A stretch of 64,000 nt of DNA. Source: Apium graveolens (Eukaryota > Streptophyta > Magnoliopsida > Apiales > Apiaceae). A model generated the notes under the pieces. It was not told the DNA's origin. It searched no databases and saw nothing but the letters and a program-made list of their open reading frames with translations. The position numbers were made by a program, and so were the translations under genes. Location of the stretch: NCBI RefSeq assembly GCF_009905375.1, contig NC_133653.1, forward strand, positions 64,329,414 to 64,393,413, written 5' to 3'. This document shows positions 11,501-24,000 of the stretch, piece after piece. Each line of letters starts with the position of its first letter. Position 1 is the first letter of the stretch.

Positions 11501-14500
11501 AATCCCTCTAACTTCTTCCGGTTCATCTAGATAGAGGTTTAAATCTGAGAATTCCTTGATGTCACAGATGTACATGATGTCTCCCTTGTTGACTTTGGTT
11601 TGAGCTTTGGTTAAGGACTTGGATATGAGAGTTGAGGGCTTCACTTTCTTGACTGCTCTGGTCTTTGTCTTATTTGGCTTCATGAAGTGAGGTAGATTGA
11701 GTTCAGGTATTGGTAGACTATCCCAGTCTATTGGCTCATCCTTTGGAATGATAGGTTCACCATGAAAATTATTGGATGGATCTATCTTGAATTCTTCATG
11801 TGCCACAGAGGGCATGGATGTTTGAGTTGTTGCAGATGTACACTTTTTGGAAACTGATCTTCCAATTCCTTTTTATCAAAATCCACTTTTCTTTTTGCAT
11901 GAAGTTTGTATCTAAAACTTTTTCTCTGCTGTGATTCTTCTTGCATTTTCAGTTCCTTAGATTCAGTGGTTTCAGATGATTGTTCAGGATTTTGTTGTGT
12001 AGGTTTTACAGCTTGCAGCTTGGCCAAGATAGCAGCTTGTTCCTTCTTTTGTTTGACCTTTTTAGCATCTAGAGCAGCTTGTTTCTTTTCTTGCTTCAAT
12101 TTACACAAATTTCCTTACCATTCCTGAAAACCTTAGCAATTCTTTTTTTCAATGCTGAATCAGCTGGATCCTTATAGAATGCAATAGATCTTGACAGCAG
12201 TTTCTTCTCATCAGGCTTTGGTGTCTCATACACTGTGTCCAAAGGATTCTTTAGAGAATATTTAGGATAGTTCACCTTTGGTTTCAGAATTAGCTCAGCC
12301 TTTGGAGATTTGTTGCAGGATGGTTGTCCTCTTTCCAGATAATTCATGCTCATATCATTCACATAGATTTTCCTGACTTAAGAGTGATGAATGGCTGATT
12401 TTTCTGGCTTCTTTGCTAGCCCAAACCTCTTTTAAATGTCCTTATCAATTTTCTCCCAGTTGATTGGGCTCAACTGCTTCTTTTCAGCTGCTCTTAATGA
12501 GGCTGCTGCTTCATTAATCAGATCAATGATGTCTGTAGTTGGTGGCTTGGTGAAAGCAATTGTAGGCACAATTACTTTTCTAACTTGAATATTGAGATGT
12601 TTCTCCCCCTCACTTGATCCTTTCTCCCGCTTTTTGTTATCATCAAGTTGTGTGGGAGGGAATTGAGCAGCCACCAACTGTTGGAGTAGTGCAGTCTGAG
12701 CTTCTTGATTGTTAAGTATCTTGGCCATTGACTTCTCTACAGCAGATAGTCTTGAGTCCATGGCCTCAACTTTTCTATTTAGATCAGCCTCCTTCCTTAG
12801 CTTTTGAGCAATTTCAGTCATGGTGGTTGCAGGGAGTCTAGCATCCATCCTTTCTATAACATCTTGCTTGACTTCAGAAATTTCCCGCTTGATGGCATCC
12901 ACACTCTGACTGTATTGGAGGACTTGAATTTTATGCAGCTGAAGTGCTTCAAGATGTGCTGTGAGTAGCTTCTTTGTGCTAGCATTGGAAGATGCCTGAA
13001 TGGCTGCTTGGGTGTCATGAATTAGATTCAATAGAGTTGATTATAAATATGAGTAGGAACTTCTTTTGTAAGCATCCAGGCAGGAACATCTGCATCTCCC
13101 CCTATGTCCATGCTATCTTCCTCATCATCCCCATCAGCATCATCAAAAGAAGCTTCATCCAGTTCAAAATCACTGCCAATATTGGATGGCATAGCAGTGA
13201 TTGCATCCTTTGCTCTTTGTAAAGATTATGTAGTATACACCAAGTTTAGCAATCTTTCAGCCTCCTCATTGCCCTGTACAGCTAGAGTTTGGTAAGCTGT
13301 CACAGGGTGAGTAAATGTCTCAGCATCCAGGGAAATGGAATCTATAACAGCTTGATATTCTTGTTGAAATAGTCTTTCCCTTTCTACATCATTGACATTC
13401 ATTGACTCACTTGCAATGGTTTCCATCCTATCACTCCTGTACATGCATTTGTCTCTTGATCTCTCTTTTGTTACATCAAGGTCTCACCTTGGCTCCCCAC
13501 CCTCACACCCTCACCTTCACTATCTAAGGTGGGACTCCTCACACTCACTTTTTCCAATCCTGAAGAAATGGATTGTATTTGTTCACTCTTTTCCTCTCCT
13601 TTTTCCTGGGAGCAACCCAGACTCTCACTCATTTCACTCCCTTCCCTCAATCCTAGGAGTGATTGCACTACTACTAAGTCATCTGCACTTATAATAATTT
13701 ATGAAATTTGAAGCTGTGCAGAGACTCTCGACAGATAAGGGATATCCGTCGGGTTAGTAGTTTGACTATCCAACGGATAACTGCTGTTAAGCTTATCCGT
13801 CGGGATACAATCACTACTCGACGGATGAACAATATCCATCGAGTGAGTAGAAATGAATGAGTTTGGAGTGGAAACTATTGTGGACTCTGTGCAGATTGAT
13901 GAGAATTTTGGCACAGATGTCTCAACAGTTTCAGAAAGAAATGGCAAGTGAGCCAACAAATAATCTAGAAGATGATGCTCACTTGCTTGGATTTTTGGCT
14001 TCTCCAAGAGAGTTAAAGATGGGGAATTTGGAAGTGATGTGTTTATCATGTCAACATCCAAAGAGTGTGTGGGAGAATTTGGTATTTCAGGGGCTTCAAT
14101 TGTTAGAGATTTTGGCTGTGACTCCATATTTATTGGAGCCACATCAACCTGACTTTGAGAAGGTGCAGTGACTGTGTCTTTAGCACCAGTTTGCACAGTG
14201 TGTGAACCCTGTGCATCACCAAGGGTCTTTGATTTTTTCTTTCTAGTGTAAGTTTGGGGTGAGCTTGTGTCCCTTACCCTTTTGGCCTGTGTTATTGGCT
14301 GAGAGCTTTGTTCAATAGTCACATCCTTTTGGGAGGATGCAACCAGTAGTGAGCTTATATCCTTATTAAGCACTGTAGTTTGTTGGGAAACTGCAGTGTG
14401 GCTAGGCTGGGAAACACTCACCTCTCCAACCTTATCCTTAGGGTTTCTTTGATGTTCACCCTGTCCCTCACCTTTCTTACCCACCTTCACACTCCCCTCT

Positions 14501-15488
14501 TTAGGTTTTGTGGATTTTACAACTGAAATCTTTTGAGAGACACCAGAGGGGGCTTTCTTTGTCTTTGTTTTTGAAATTTTGGGTTTGGCAGCTTGGGTAA
14601 GCAACTGTTGGGTCAATGATACAGTTGCCATAGCTACACTAGAATGCAAAGAAGTTTGTGAGGCTGGAAGAGTAGAGACAGTTGAACTTACCTCACTTAC
14701 CTGAGGTGCCTCCATAACTGAAAAATAGAAGAGTGGCACTTCTTTGTGATGGTTTGCCCTGTTCAAATCTGCAATGATTCTCCTTTCTTGAACCCAAAAA
14801 TCTAATTTGTTGGTTGGGTTCTCAAGCACAATATCCTCAGAGAGGTGGTTAGCAAGCATCATTAAAAATCTAGCATAGTAAACATTTTTACCCCTCTTAT
14901 TTAGCTCCCCTAACTTAAATCCCAACTCAAATATGACAAGATCACTAAAGTTGAAAATTTTATCAGTTACTAGCATGTAAAGCATGTAAGCATAGAGATA
15001 TTAACTAAATCAAAATTGCTAATTTTACCAGAAAATACCTTAGTAACTACATCACACAGATAACTCCACTCCTTCCTAAGAGCCAATCTCCTAATCCTAC
15101 TTAATTTAGAAGTAGAGAGTGCATAGCCCATGAAATTAAGCATATTAACAATGTCAGTGTATGTGTGTGGAGAAGTTACAGTATTATCAGGAATTTTGAA
15201 ACATGCTTTAACAATATCATTATTAACACAGAATTCCTTACCTTTAATAGTGAAAGTGATAGTCTTATCAGTTGAGTTGTATGTTGCAGTCGTCCATATT
15301 TCTTCAACAACCTCACAGTAGATGGTGGGTGATTCCAGCATGGCATAGTTGAGCTTGCAGTTCTTCACAAAATCCATCATTTTGTGTTAGTCGCTAGACT
15401 GCTGAATCCCCTTGTTCACTAAGGCCGTGAAGTTGTTCTTCTCATAGATAAATCCAGTTTGAGACATGATCTTGACGACTGGTGCCAT
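11490..15488 (-). pseudogene. ORF3 remnant of minus-strand Sirevirus-like Copia, copy B
   Basis: This copy is read leftwards from the ATG at 15488 and covers nearly the whole ORF. It comprises the globular N-terminal domain (15488-14970), a Ser/Thr/Lys-rich middle (14985-13699), a stretch near 13444-13226, a coiled-coil-rich segment (13031-12432; heptad-like, with ILNNQEAQTALLQQL), and basic Lys/Gln-rich and Pro-rich C-terminal pieces (12362-11490). The C-terminus is cut by the tandem junction. Frame breaks near 14970-14985 and 13699 are shared with the other copies, so they predate the amplification. A TAC-to-TAA nonsense codon at 15387-15389 is private to this copy. Homology to the intact ORF3 (26754-30461) is clear at the N-terminus and around the coiled coil. 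The forward-strand ORFs over it are antisense shadows. Confidence 0.8.
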
Positions 15489-15829
15489 TATTATAGAGTG
15501 AAAATTGCAGAGAGAGATGATAATTGCTTTTGAAAAAGATAGAAGTTAGAGCAGATGATTTGAGAATGATAAAAGAAAAGTAGTGAAAATGAGTTATGCT
15601 TTTATACTATCTCAAAAAATAACTCTCAAAAATAATAAAGTAAAATAAAGTAACCAATAAGAATTGCCCAAAATAGCCATTTAAAAAATAAATTGTAAAA
15701 ATTCCATCAATCATCCGTCGTGTTATGCTTACAAACTGTAAGTATACTCGATGGATAATGTTCAGAGAATCAACGGCTAAGAATAAGACAATTCGATGGA
15801 TGAGGATAAATCAGTTATCCGTCAAGACA
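15489..15829 (-). promoter_or_regulatory. Leader and putative internal promoter upstream of ORF3, copy B
   Basis: This repeats 1895-2235: a minus-strand TATA-like GTATAAAAG about 110 nt before the ATG, and dispersed-motif variants between about 15710 and 15825. It is followed by TAAAA and the LTR start. Confidence 0.4.
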
Positions 15830-15834
15830 TAAAA

Positions 15835-18087
15835 TGTAATAACCCCAATTTTTGGAAATTTTTGAAACCCTTATGAATAGTGATTTTGCAGATTATGCGG
15901 AATGAGAAAACTTTTCATGCCACACTATGTAGGGGTTCTGGTATGGATATTCTGAGATTTTATTAGTACTCTATATGACATATAAGTGTATGTAAAGATC
16001 GTCAGAATCAAATTCCGAACACTTTGATTTTTCCCGGAAATCCACTAGATACGGAAAGAATTGAGTATAAGGTAACAGGATAAAAAAGATTTAAATTAAA
16101 GGATTATAAGAGAGGATAATAAAAGGAATACAATATATTGAGAAAGGTTAAGGGAACCTAAGTAATAAGATCCCGGGTATGATCCCTCAAACGATAAACG
16201 AAAACGAAAGTTAAGCGAACCGTATAACAGATCAGCGGTCATTAGGCAAACAATTAGGAAGTTAATCAAAGGGATTAGAGATGATGATGTCACCCAACCA
16301 ATGAGAAGAGGACAAGGAGGGGAGGATGACATCATGAGGATGACCTAAGCATGACATAAGGGAAGGAGGTGTGGTTGATTAATAACCACACAAATTTCAT
16401 GGTTAAAAAGGTAATTTACCAAAATCAAAAGCTAGTAACCAAGCAAAAAACTCACAAAACACAAAGATATTTCATTTCTTCATGAAGCTCTCGGCTTCTT
16501 TCTTAACAAAATGAAGATCCAAGCTCCACCACTTACTATTTAGCAAGGTATTTATCTAAGCTTCCCCATGGATAGTTACATACTCCCTATAAGTTTAAGC
16601 TTCAAATTCCAAGCCAATCTTTTTCTATAAATCATGGAAGAAGATGGTGAATAGTGTTTTTCAAGAACTAAAATTTGTGTTCTTGAAGTTTTGTTTAGAT
16701 TAAGCTTGGATAAGGACTTTAAGGGTGATTCCAAGCCATTCTCTTGATTCTCCACTCTCCAAGGAAGGTATAAACTACAAACCCTAGCTTTAGTTTTGAG
16801 TAGTTAGGAATGAATATGTTTGATATAGTATATGTGAAGCATGATGCTTGTTTGTTTAAAGTTTGGTTGAGTTTGTAGAGATTAGTTGGTTTGGTGGTAT
16901 TTTTGGAGTTGTAAATCTTGATAATTAGTTAAAGAACCTAAGTAAAGCTTTTAGTTCATGTGGGGAATAAGTATAAATTGTTAATGTTGAGTGTTGGGGC
17001 TGTTATGATGTAGTTTGGATGGAGTTTTGATTGTGTTGTGAATTGGGATTGATTGGTGGTTGTTTTGGAATGGTTTAAATTTGGGAAATAGCGTAAACAT
17101 AGCCGTCGTAATGCCCGATTTACCGTAGACTGTTTTTGTTCTTAACATCACAACCCTTGAACTCACTTCTAGGTTTTGACCATTGCCATGTTTAGATAGT
17201 TCATGTTACGAGCTTCGTTTTGATATGTAGTTCGTTTGATTCCGATGTACGGTTTAGGAGAAACGGCCGTTTTAAGTAACGACGTTTCGCGAATGAACCC
17301 TTACCCCTCGCCTTACTTTGAAACATAGGTTAAAGACCTTAAAGGACTAATTGAAGTATGAAACATTTATGTAAGGTGTAATAGGCAGTTGGTAAGACAC
17401 TCGCGAAGGAATCGCCTTAAAACTCGTAATGGTTAAATTATTAAAAATAGTGGAGCCGAGGGTACTCGAGTGACTTAAGAGAATCAGTAAGCGCAAAACG
17501 AGCGTTAGAGTCTGAGTTGGTTAGAGTATAGATTTACAAGTGACTTTGGTTTAATTCCAACTTACTTGTTGCTTATAGGTTACCAGACTCGTCCCGAGCC
17601 ATTCGTAACCCCCAGTCGCTCAGGCAAGTTTTCTACCCGTTATACTGTTGTTGTGATGTATATGTGTATATGCATGATCTTGCGATATATGCATATTTGT
17701 TATTAGCAAATTCTTGCGATATATTGTAGCATGTGATATGGTACATATGCATGCCTGTTTCGTATTCTTGCCATTTATATCTGTTGGTTCAGTTGATAAT
17801 ACCTATGCTAGAGAATAGCGGTAATTTGCATATACCCTTAGTATAGGGACCCAAAGGTGAAAACATTTTCTAAAACCGGGAGTCGAGGATCCCGAGTAGA
17901 TTTTGTATATATATATATATATAGTTTATATATATATGGTTATAATTTTCAAAACTATTAATCGAATAAGGTTTATTCGATAACTTTATTTTATTATTGA
18001 ATATTATTTCGAATATTCATCCGAGGACTTATGACTCCTTTATTTTATTATTGAATATTATTTCGAATATTCATTCGAGGGCTTATG
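15835..18087 (+). repeat. Gypsy LTR copy B, left part (interrupted by young Copia)
   Basis: It starts TGTAATAACC, as the other LTR copies do, and runs into the second 54 bp repeat, where the Copia element at 18088 interrupts it. The last 5 bases (18083-18087, TTATG) form the target site duplication. The LTR resumes after 31267. Confidence 0.92.
18083..18087. repeat. Target site duplication TTATG (left) of the young Copia
   Basis: TTATG precedes the TGTTAGATAT start of the 5' LTR. The matching TTATG is at 31268-31272 directly after the CCTAACA end of the 3' LTR. A perfect 5 bp duplication supports a single clean integration. Confidence 0.95.
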
Positions 18088-18161
18088 TGTTAGATATATT
18101 TGATAATGTCATGGCTAATATGTTTTATGTTTAGATTTCAGATCTTATTTGAACATAACAA

Positions 18162-18260
18162 ATCAGTACTTAACTGATCAGTACTTATACTGGAAGTCAG
18201 AACTTAAGGGATATCAGTACTTATGTTATCGGGAGACAGATATCAGAACTTAAGTGCTGA
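18162..18260 (+). promoter_or_regulatory. Cluster of the element's dispersed motif in the U3 region
   Basis: Five copies of ATCAGWACTT or GTCAGAACTT start at 18162, 18177, 18196, 18213 and 18242, and a forward-oriented AAGTGCTGA is at 18252-18260. They lie about 190-290 bp upstream of the TATA-like box, which is where a transcription-factor or silencing-control array might be expected. The protein reading it is unknown. Confidence 0.6.
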
Positions 18261-18447
18261 AGGACGATCAGATAAGGACAGTAGCTGATTAAAGTTAAGA
18301 AGATCAAGATAAACATAAGAAGAGATATGCATGAAGAAGGAATTCCGTGAAGAATGGAATACTTGGAATAGAAGATATCTGATTGATATATTTTAGGAAG
18401 CAGAATTATATTCTATATCAATTAGCGAATATCTTGTAACTGTGTAG

Positions 18448-18456
18448 TATATAAAC
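18448..18456 (+). promoter_or_regulatory. TATA-like box of the 5' LTR
   Basis: TATATAAAC lies in an AT-rich context about 240 bp before the LTR end, a plausible position for the genomic RNA promoter at the U3/R boundary. Confidence 0.6.
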
Positions 18457-18688
18457 ACAGAAATAGAGTTTACACTATATGTGTTATCATTATCGAGAAT
18501 ATTATTTAGTATAACTCTAGCAGCTCTCGTGATATTTTGTTCATCACTGAGAGATAACAGTTCCAGATTGTAACAGAGTTTATTGTTTAAATAAAGTTTG
18601 TTTTCTGTTACATAAGTTCTTAAAGTTTGATTTGATTGTGATAAACACTGTATTCACCCCCTCTACAGTGAAAGTGTGACCTAACAAG

Positions 18689-18700
18689 TGGTATCAGAGC
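18689..18700 (+). other. Primer binding site of young Copia
   Basis: TGGTATCAGAGC lies two bases after the 5' LTR. It is complementary to the 3' end of initiator tRNA-Met. Confidence 0.95.
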
Positions 18701-18741
18701 TATCTGTTAACACACATACAGTTAAAGATCCAAACACAGTC

Positions 18742-21048
18742 ATGTCTGACACAGAAACACCAACTAAGCCTACCAAAACTGAGGAATCATCAAAGACATC
18801 AATTCAGAGTCGATATGAGACTATCAGAGTTCCCATATTGAGACCATCTGAATATCCCATATGGAAGGTAAGGATGACCATGTTTCTGGAAGCAACAGAT
18901 CCAGAATACCTTGATAGAATCAGGGAAGGGCCTCACAAACCTACCAAGCTCGCTGTTGTAGTTCCAGGTGAAGCAGCAATGACCGTACCAAAGGAAAAGA
19001 ATGACTACACTGCTGAAGATATAGCATCTATTGCTAAGGATGCCAAGGTACGTCACTTATTGCATAGTGCCATTGATAATGTAATGTCAAACAGGGTAAT
19101 CAACTGCAAGACTGCTAAGGAGATATGGGATGCACTGGAGACAAGGTGTCAAGGAACTGAAACAGTTAAGAAGAACAGGAAGACAATACTCACTCAAGAG
19201 TATGAACACTTTGACTCTAGGACTAATGAGTCATTGACTGATGTGTATGAAAGATTTGTCAAACTCTTGAATGACTTGTCATTGGTTAATAAGGAGTATG
19301 ATCTTGAAGATACAAACCTCAAATTCCTGTTAGCTCTTCCTGAATGTTGGGATTTGAAGGCAACAACAATAAGAGACAACTACAATCTTGATGAAACAAC
19401 TCTTGATGAAATCTATGGAATGCTCAAGACTCATGAACTTGAGATGGAACAAAGAAGCAAGAGAAAAGGAGGAAAGTCAAGGACAGTTGCTCTCAAGGTT
19501 GAAGAGGAATCCCCCAAACCACCTTCCTCAAAGAAAGATAAGGGTAAAGCTCTTATTATAAAATCTGATACTGAGTCATCAAGTTCTGAGAGTGATGATG
19601 ACTCAGATTCTGAAAGCTTGCCTGAAACTGATGCTGATGAGGAGATGATGAAGCTGTGTGCTCTTATGGTGAAAGGATTCACAAAAATTGCATACAGGAA
19701 GTTCAGGAAGGGAAAGAAGTTTTCCAGGAAAGGCATAAGTTCTGATAAGAAGAATTTCAGAAGATCTGAAGGAAAAGGAGGAAAGTCTGACAAAGGAGAT
19801 TATGCTAATGTTAAATGTTATAATTGTGGTGAGAAAGGCCACATATCTCCTGAGTGCAAGAAGACCAAGAATGACAAAGGCAAAGCTCTTGTCACAAAGC
19901 AGAAAAGCTGGACAGACACCTCAGACTCTGAAAGTGAGGAGAACTATGCATTGATGGCAAATGCTGAAAAATCAAGTTCTGAGAGCAGTTCTGAAACTGC
20001 TGAAACAAAGGTACCTCAGACTACTTATGCTTTTCATACTGATGATATTAATGAGTTGAGAAGATATCTTAAAACCATGTTTGTTAGTTATAGAGATCAA
20101 ACTTTAACATGTGAAAGATTAACTTCTGAAAATCTTGCTTTTAAGAAAAGAAACAATTTCTTAGAAAAAGAGTTAGTCATGTTTCATCAAACTCAGAAGG
20201 ATAGAGATGATGCTTTTTATGTTAGGGATGAAGTGCTAAAAATGAATGAATCTCTAAAAACTGAGTTAGAAAAGGAGAGAGAGATTATCAGAACTTGGAC
20301 TAACTCTGGCAAAGCAACTCAAAATTTGCTGAGCAGTGGAAACTGGAAAGAGGGCTTAGGTTATGAAGAAAATAATGAAAAAGGAACTGAAGAAATTAAG
20401 CCTGTTGATAAGCAAAAGCCGAAGTTAAAACCTGTTAAGTTTGTAACTGAAAAATCCGAAACTGAGAAATCAGAAGTTAAAAAGGAATTAACTTCTGACA
20501 AACTAAAACAGGAAAAGACAGCTGAAGTTAACATAGGCTTAATGACACAGAAGCAGCTTAAGCATAAGCTGAAAGATGTTAAGAATGCAAACAAGGTAAA
20601 ATCACCTAGGAAAAACAGGAATGGAAAGGAAGGTGTGAATAAAAGCAATAACTATAAATCTGTTCCTGATGCTCCTAGGAAAGCATGTTATAACTGTGGA
20701 AGTTCTAACCATCTGGCTTCTTTTTGCAGGAAGAATAAGAATATTAACTCCTTATCTACAAAGTCAGGAGTTAAGAGTCAGTCTGTTAGATACAAACCAC
20801 AAAATCCTTGTTTTCATTGTGGTAGTATATGGCATTCCATTTATACTTGTAAGGAATATCATAGTTTGTACTATGATTATTATCAAATAAAACCTTCTTT
20901 AAAGAAAGTTTCTGTTGTTCCTTCTAGTATAAGTTCTGATAAGAAAACTGTTAACATAAAATCTGATGTTAAATCCGCTGCAAATGTTAACAAATCTAAA
21001 AAGGCCAAAGGATCCAAGCAAGTCTGGGTCCTTAAAACTAATAATTAG
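18742..21048 (+). CDS. gag: Gag polyprotein of young Sirevirus-like Copia
   Basis: This is the 768-residue structural protein expected to form the virus-like particle and bind element RNA. I chose the ATG at 18742 because the upstream frame has no ATG and runs into the PBS. The N-terminal half resembles the Copia gag domain (UBN2 family), with Trp near 41 (YPIWKVRM) and near 129 (EIWDAL). An acidic Ser/Asp-rich linker follows. Three CCHC zinc knuckles are visible: CYNCGEKGHISPEC from about 359, CYNCGSSNHLASFC from about 649 and CFHCGSIWHSIYTC from about 690. A predicted coiled-coil, Glu/Lys-rich stretch lies between knuckles 1 and 2. It ends in a TAG. Pol is in the same frame 12 nt downstream, beyond a second stop. 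Confidence 0.93.
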   Translation: MSDTETPTKPTKTEESSKTSIQSRYETIRVPILRPSEYPIWKVRMTMFLEATDPEYLDRIREGPHKPTKLAVVVPGEAAMTVPKEKNDYTAEDIASIAKDAKVRHLLHSAIDNVMSNRVINCKTAKEIWDALETRCQGTETVKKNRKTILTQEYEHFDSRTNESLTDVYERFVKLLNDLSLVNKEYDLEDTNLKFLLALPECWDLKATTIRDNYNLDETTLDEIYGMLKTHELEMEQRSKRKGGKSRTVALKVEEESPKPPSSKKDKGKALIIKSDTESSSSESDDDSDSESLPETDADEEMMKLCALMVKGFTKIAYRKFRKGKKFSRKGISSDKKNFRRSEGKGGKSDKGDYANVKCYNCGEKGHISPECKKTKNDKGKALVTKQKSWTDTSDSESEENYALMANAEKSSSESSSETAETKVPQTTYAFHTDDINELRRYLKTMFVSYRDQTLTCERLTSENLAFKKRNNFLEKELVMFHQTQKDRDDAFYVRDEVLKMNESLKTELEKEREIIRTWTNSGKATQNLLSSGNWKEGLGYEENNEKGTEEIKPVDKQKPKLKPVKFVTEKSETEKSEVKKELTSDKLKQEKTAEVNIGLMTQKQLKHKLKDVKNANKVKSPRKNRNGKEGVNKSNNYKSVPDAPRKACYNCGSSNHLASFCRKNKNINSLSTKSGVKSQSVRYKPQNPCFHCGSIWHSIYTCKEYHSLYYDYYQIKPSLKKVSVVPSSISSDKKTVNIKSDVKSAANVNKSKKAKGSKQVWVLKTNN

Positions 21049-21063
21049 TGGTCTTTTTGATTG
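21046..21063 (+). other. Gag-pol boundary: two in-frame stops and a possible 3' splice site
   Basis: Gag ends TAG (21046-21048) and a second in-frame TGA follows at 21058-21060. The intervening TGGTCTTTTTGATTGCAG looks like a pyrimidine tract plus CAG acceptor ending at 21066. Pol has no ATG before its protease active site, so Pol must come from readthrough of two stops, from splicing or from non-AUG initiation. The sequence does not decide which. Confidence 0.5.
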
Positions 21064-24000
21064 CAGGGCAACAGGAAAAATATTTTAGTTCTGGACAGTG
21101 GATGTTCAGGACACATGACTGGAAATAAAGCCCTGCTATCAGACTTTGTGGAGAAAGCTGGCCCAAGTGTTTCTTATGGAGATGGCAACATTGGAAAAAC
21201 TTTGGGATATGGCAATATCAATCTTGGGAATGTCATCATTAAAGATGTAGCTCTAGTCTCAGGACTTAAACACAACTTACTGAGTATAAGTCAAATCTGT
21301 GACAGAGGTTATCATGTTGATTTCTTTGCAGAACATTGTGAAATAGTTAGTAAATCTAAAGGAAAAATTGTTCTGAAGGGATTCAGGCGTGGTAACATTT
21401 ATGAAGCTAAGCTTTCAACAAGTTCTGATGGTTCTGCAATCTGTTTAGTGAGTAGAGCCTCAACTGAAGATAGCTGGAATTGGCACAAGAAACTCTCTCA
21501 TTTAAACTTCAACAAGATAAATGAACTGATCAAGAAAGATCTTGTGAAAGGACTGCCAAAATCAGTGTTTGTTCCTGATGGTCTTTGTGACTCATGTCAG
21601 AAGGCTAAACAAAGAAAATCTTCGTTCAAGAGCAAAACTGAATCATCAATTCTTGAGCCTTATTATCTACTTCATGTTGATCTATTTGGTCCAGTGAATG
21701 TCATGTCTATTGCAAAGAAGAAATATGCGTTGGTCATAGTAGATGAATTCACCAGATACACATGGGTGTATTTCTTGCACACAAAAAGTGAAACTGCATC
21801 TATTCTGATTGATCATGTCAAACATCTGGATAAATTGATCAAAGATTCTGTGAAAATTTTGAGGAGTGATAATGGCACTGAATTCAAGAATTTGATAATG
21901 GAAGAGTTCTGCAAAAATCATGGAATAAAGCAAGAATTTTCTGCTCCTGGAACTCCACAGCAAAATGGAGTTGTTGAAAGGAAGAATAGAACTCTAATTG
22001 AAGCTGCACGTACAATGCTTGAAGAAGCAAAGCTTCCAACCTATTTCTGGGCTGAAGCTGTGCAGACTGCTTGTTTTACTCAAAATGCAACACTCATTAA
22101 CAAGCATGGAAAAACACCATATGAGATGGTGAAGAACAAGAAGCCAAATCTCAAATACTTTCATGTATTTGGATGTAAATGTTTTGTTCTCAAGACTCAT
22201 CCTGAACAGCTATCCAAGTTTGATCTAAAAGCTGATGAGGGAATCTTTGTAGGATATCCACTTTCTACAAAAGCCTTCAGAGTCTATAATTTGAGAACAA
22301 AAGTGGTCATGGAATCTATCAATGTCTCTTTTGATGACAAGAAGATCACTGGACTTGAAGATTGCATTGATCATGATAAGCTGAGATTTGAAAATGAAGA
22401 TTCATATTCTGATATCTCAAGTCCTGACAGTCTAAGTCCTGATACTGTAAATTCTGATGGATTAAACTCTGATGTTATTGAAACTGTGGTGACTACGTCA
22501 AAGGAAGATGCACCAATGCAGGGGGAGCATACTCAAGATATTATCACATCTCAAGAAGCATCAGAACATACATCTGGCTCTTCAAATTCTGATTCGTCAA
22601 GTTCTGATAAGCCAAGTACTGACAGTACTGAAAATCTAAATACTGAAGGATCCAACTCAGAGAGCATAGTTTCAGGGGGAGCATCAGAAAATGAAACCGA
22701 AGACAGCATAAATCATGGGGGAGCATCCAGTTCTAGAGAAAATCTTCCATCTGCAAGGAAGTGGACAAAATCACATACACCTGATTTAATAATTGGAAAT
22801 CCTGAGGCAGGTGTCAGAACTAGAACAGGTACTTCGAATGAATGTCTTTACAATTCTTTTCTCTCTCAGTCTGAGCCAAAGAAAGTGGAAGAAGCTCTTC
22901 AAGATGCTGATTGGGTGCAAGCAATGCAGGAAGAGTTGAATGAATTTGAAAGAAACAAAGTCTGGACCTTAGTGCCAAGACCCAAGAATAGATCGGTTGT
23001 TGGTACAAAGTGGGTATTCAGAAACAAAACTGACAGTGATGGCATAATTGTAAGGAACAAGGCAAGGCTGGTTGCAAAAGGATATTCTCAACAGGAGGGA
23101 ATTGACTATGATGAAACATTTGCTCCAGTTGCTAGGTTAGAAGCCATAAGGATATTCATGGCTTATGCTGCTCACAAAAAGTTTACTGTCTTTCAAATGG
23201 ATGTGAAAAGTGCTTTTCTCAATGGAGAATTGGAAGAGGAAGTATATGTTGAACAACCTCCAGGCTTTGTAGATTCCAAACATCCAGATTATGTCTACAG
23301 GCTTGATAAAGCACTTTATGGACTTAAGCAAGCTCCAAGAGCATGGTATGAGACTTTAGCTCAGTTTCTTCTGGAAAGTGGATTCAACAGAGGAACTATT
23401 GACAAAACATTGTTCTATCTCAATCATGGCAAGGACTTACTTCTGATCCAGATTTATGTTGATGATATTATTTTTGGGTCTCCAAATGACAAACTTTGCA
23501 AAAAGTTTGCCAACCTAATGCAGTCAAGATATCAGATGAGTATGATGGGAGAACTTAGTTATTTTCTGGGCCTTCAAGTCAAGCAGACTGAAGAAGGAAC
23601 TTTTATTTGTCAATCTAAGTATACCAGAAACTTGCTGAAGAAATTTGGAATGCAAGACTGTTCAAGTGCATCCACTCCCATGGCCACTGCAACAAAACTG
23701 GATAAGGATACTGGTAATTCAGTAGATATTACTGATTACAGAGGTATGATTGGCTCACTTCTCTATCTAACTGCTAGTAGACCAGATATCATGTTTGCTA
23801 CCTGTCTTTGTGCAAGATTTCAAGCAGATCCAAGAGAACCTCACTTAACAGCTGTAAAAAGAATCTTTAAGTATCTTAAAGGAACAGCTGATCTAGGATT
23901 ATGGTATCCTAGAGAATCAGATTTTAAATTAATAGGTTACTCAGATGCAGATTTTGCAGGTTGCAAAATTGACAGGAAAAGCACAAGTGGAAGCTGCCAA

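Larger units (their letters stand above)
18088..18686 (+). repeat. 5' LTR of young Copia
   Basis: It runs TGTTAGATAT...CCTAACA, 599 bp. It holds a cluster of motif copies at 18162-18260 (ATCAGAACTT and ATCAGTACTT forms) and a TATA-like TATATAAAC at 18448-18456. Nearly identical to 30669-31267. Confidence 0.96.
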
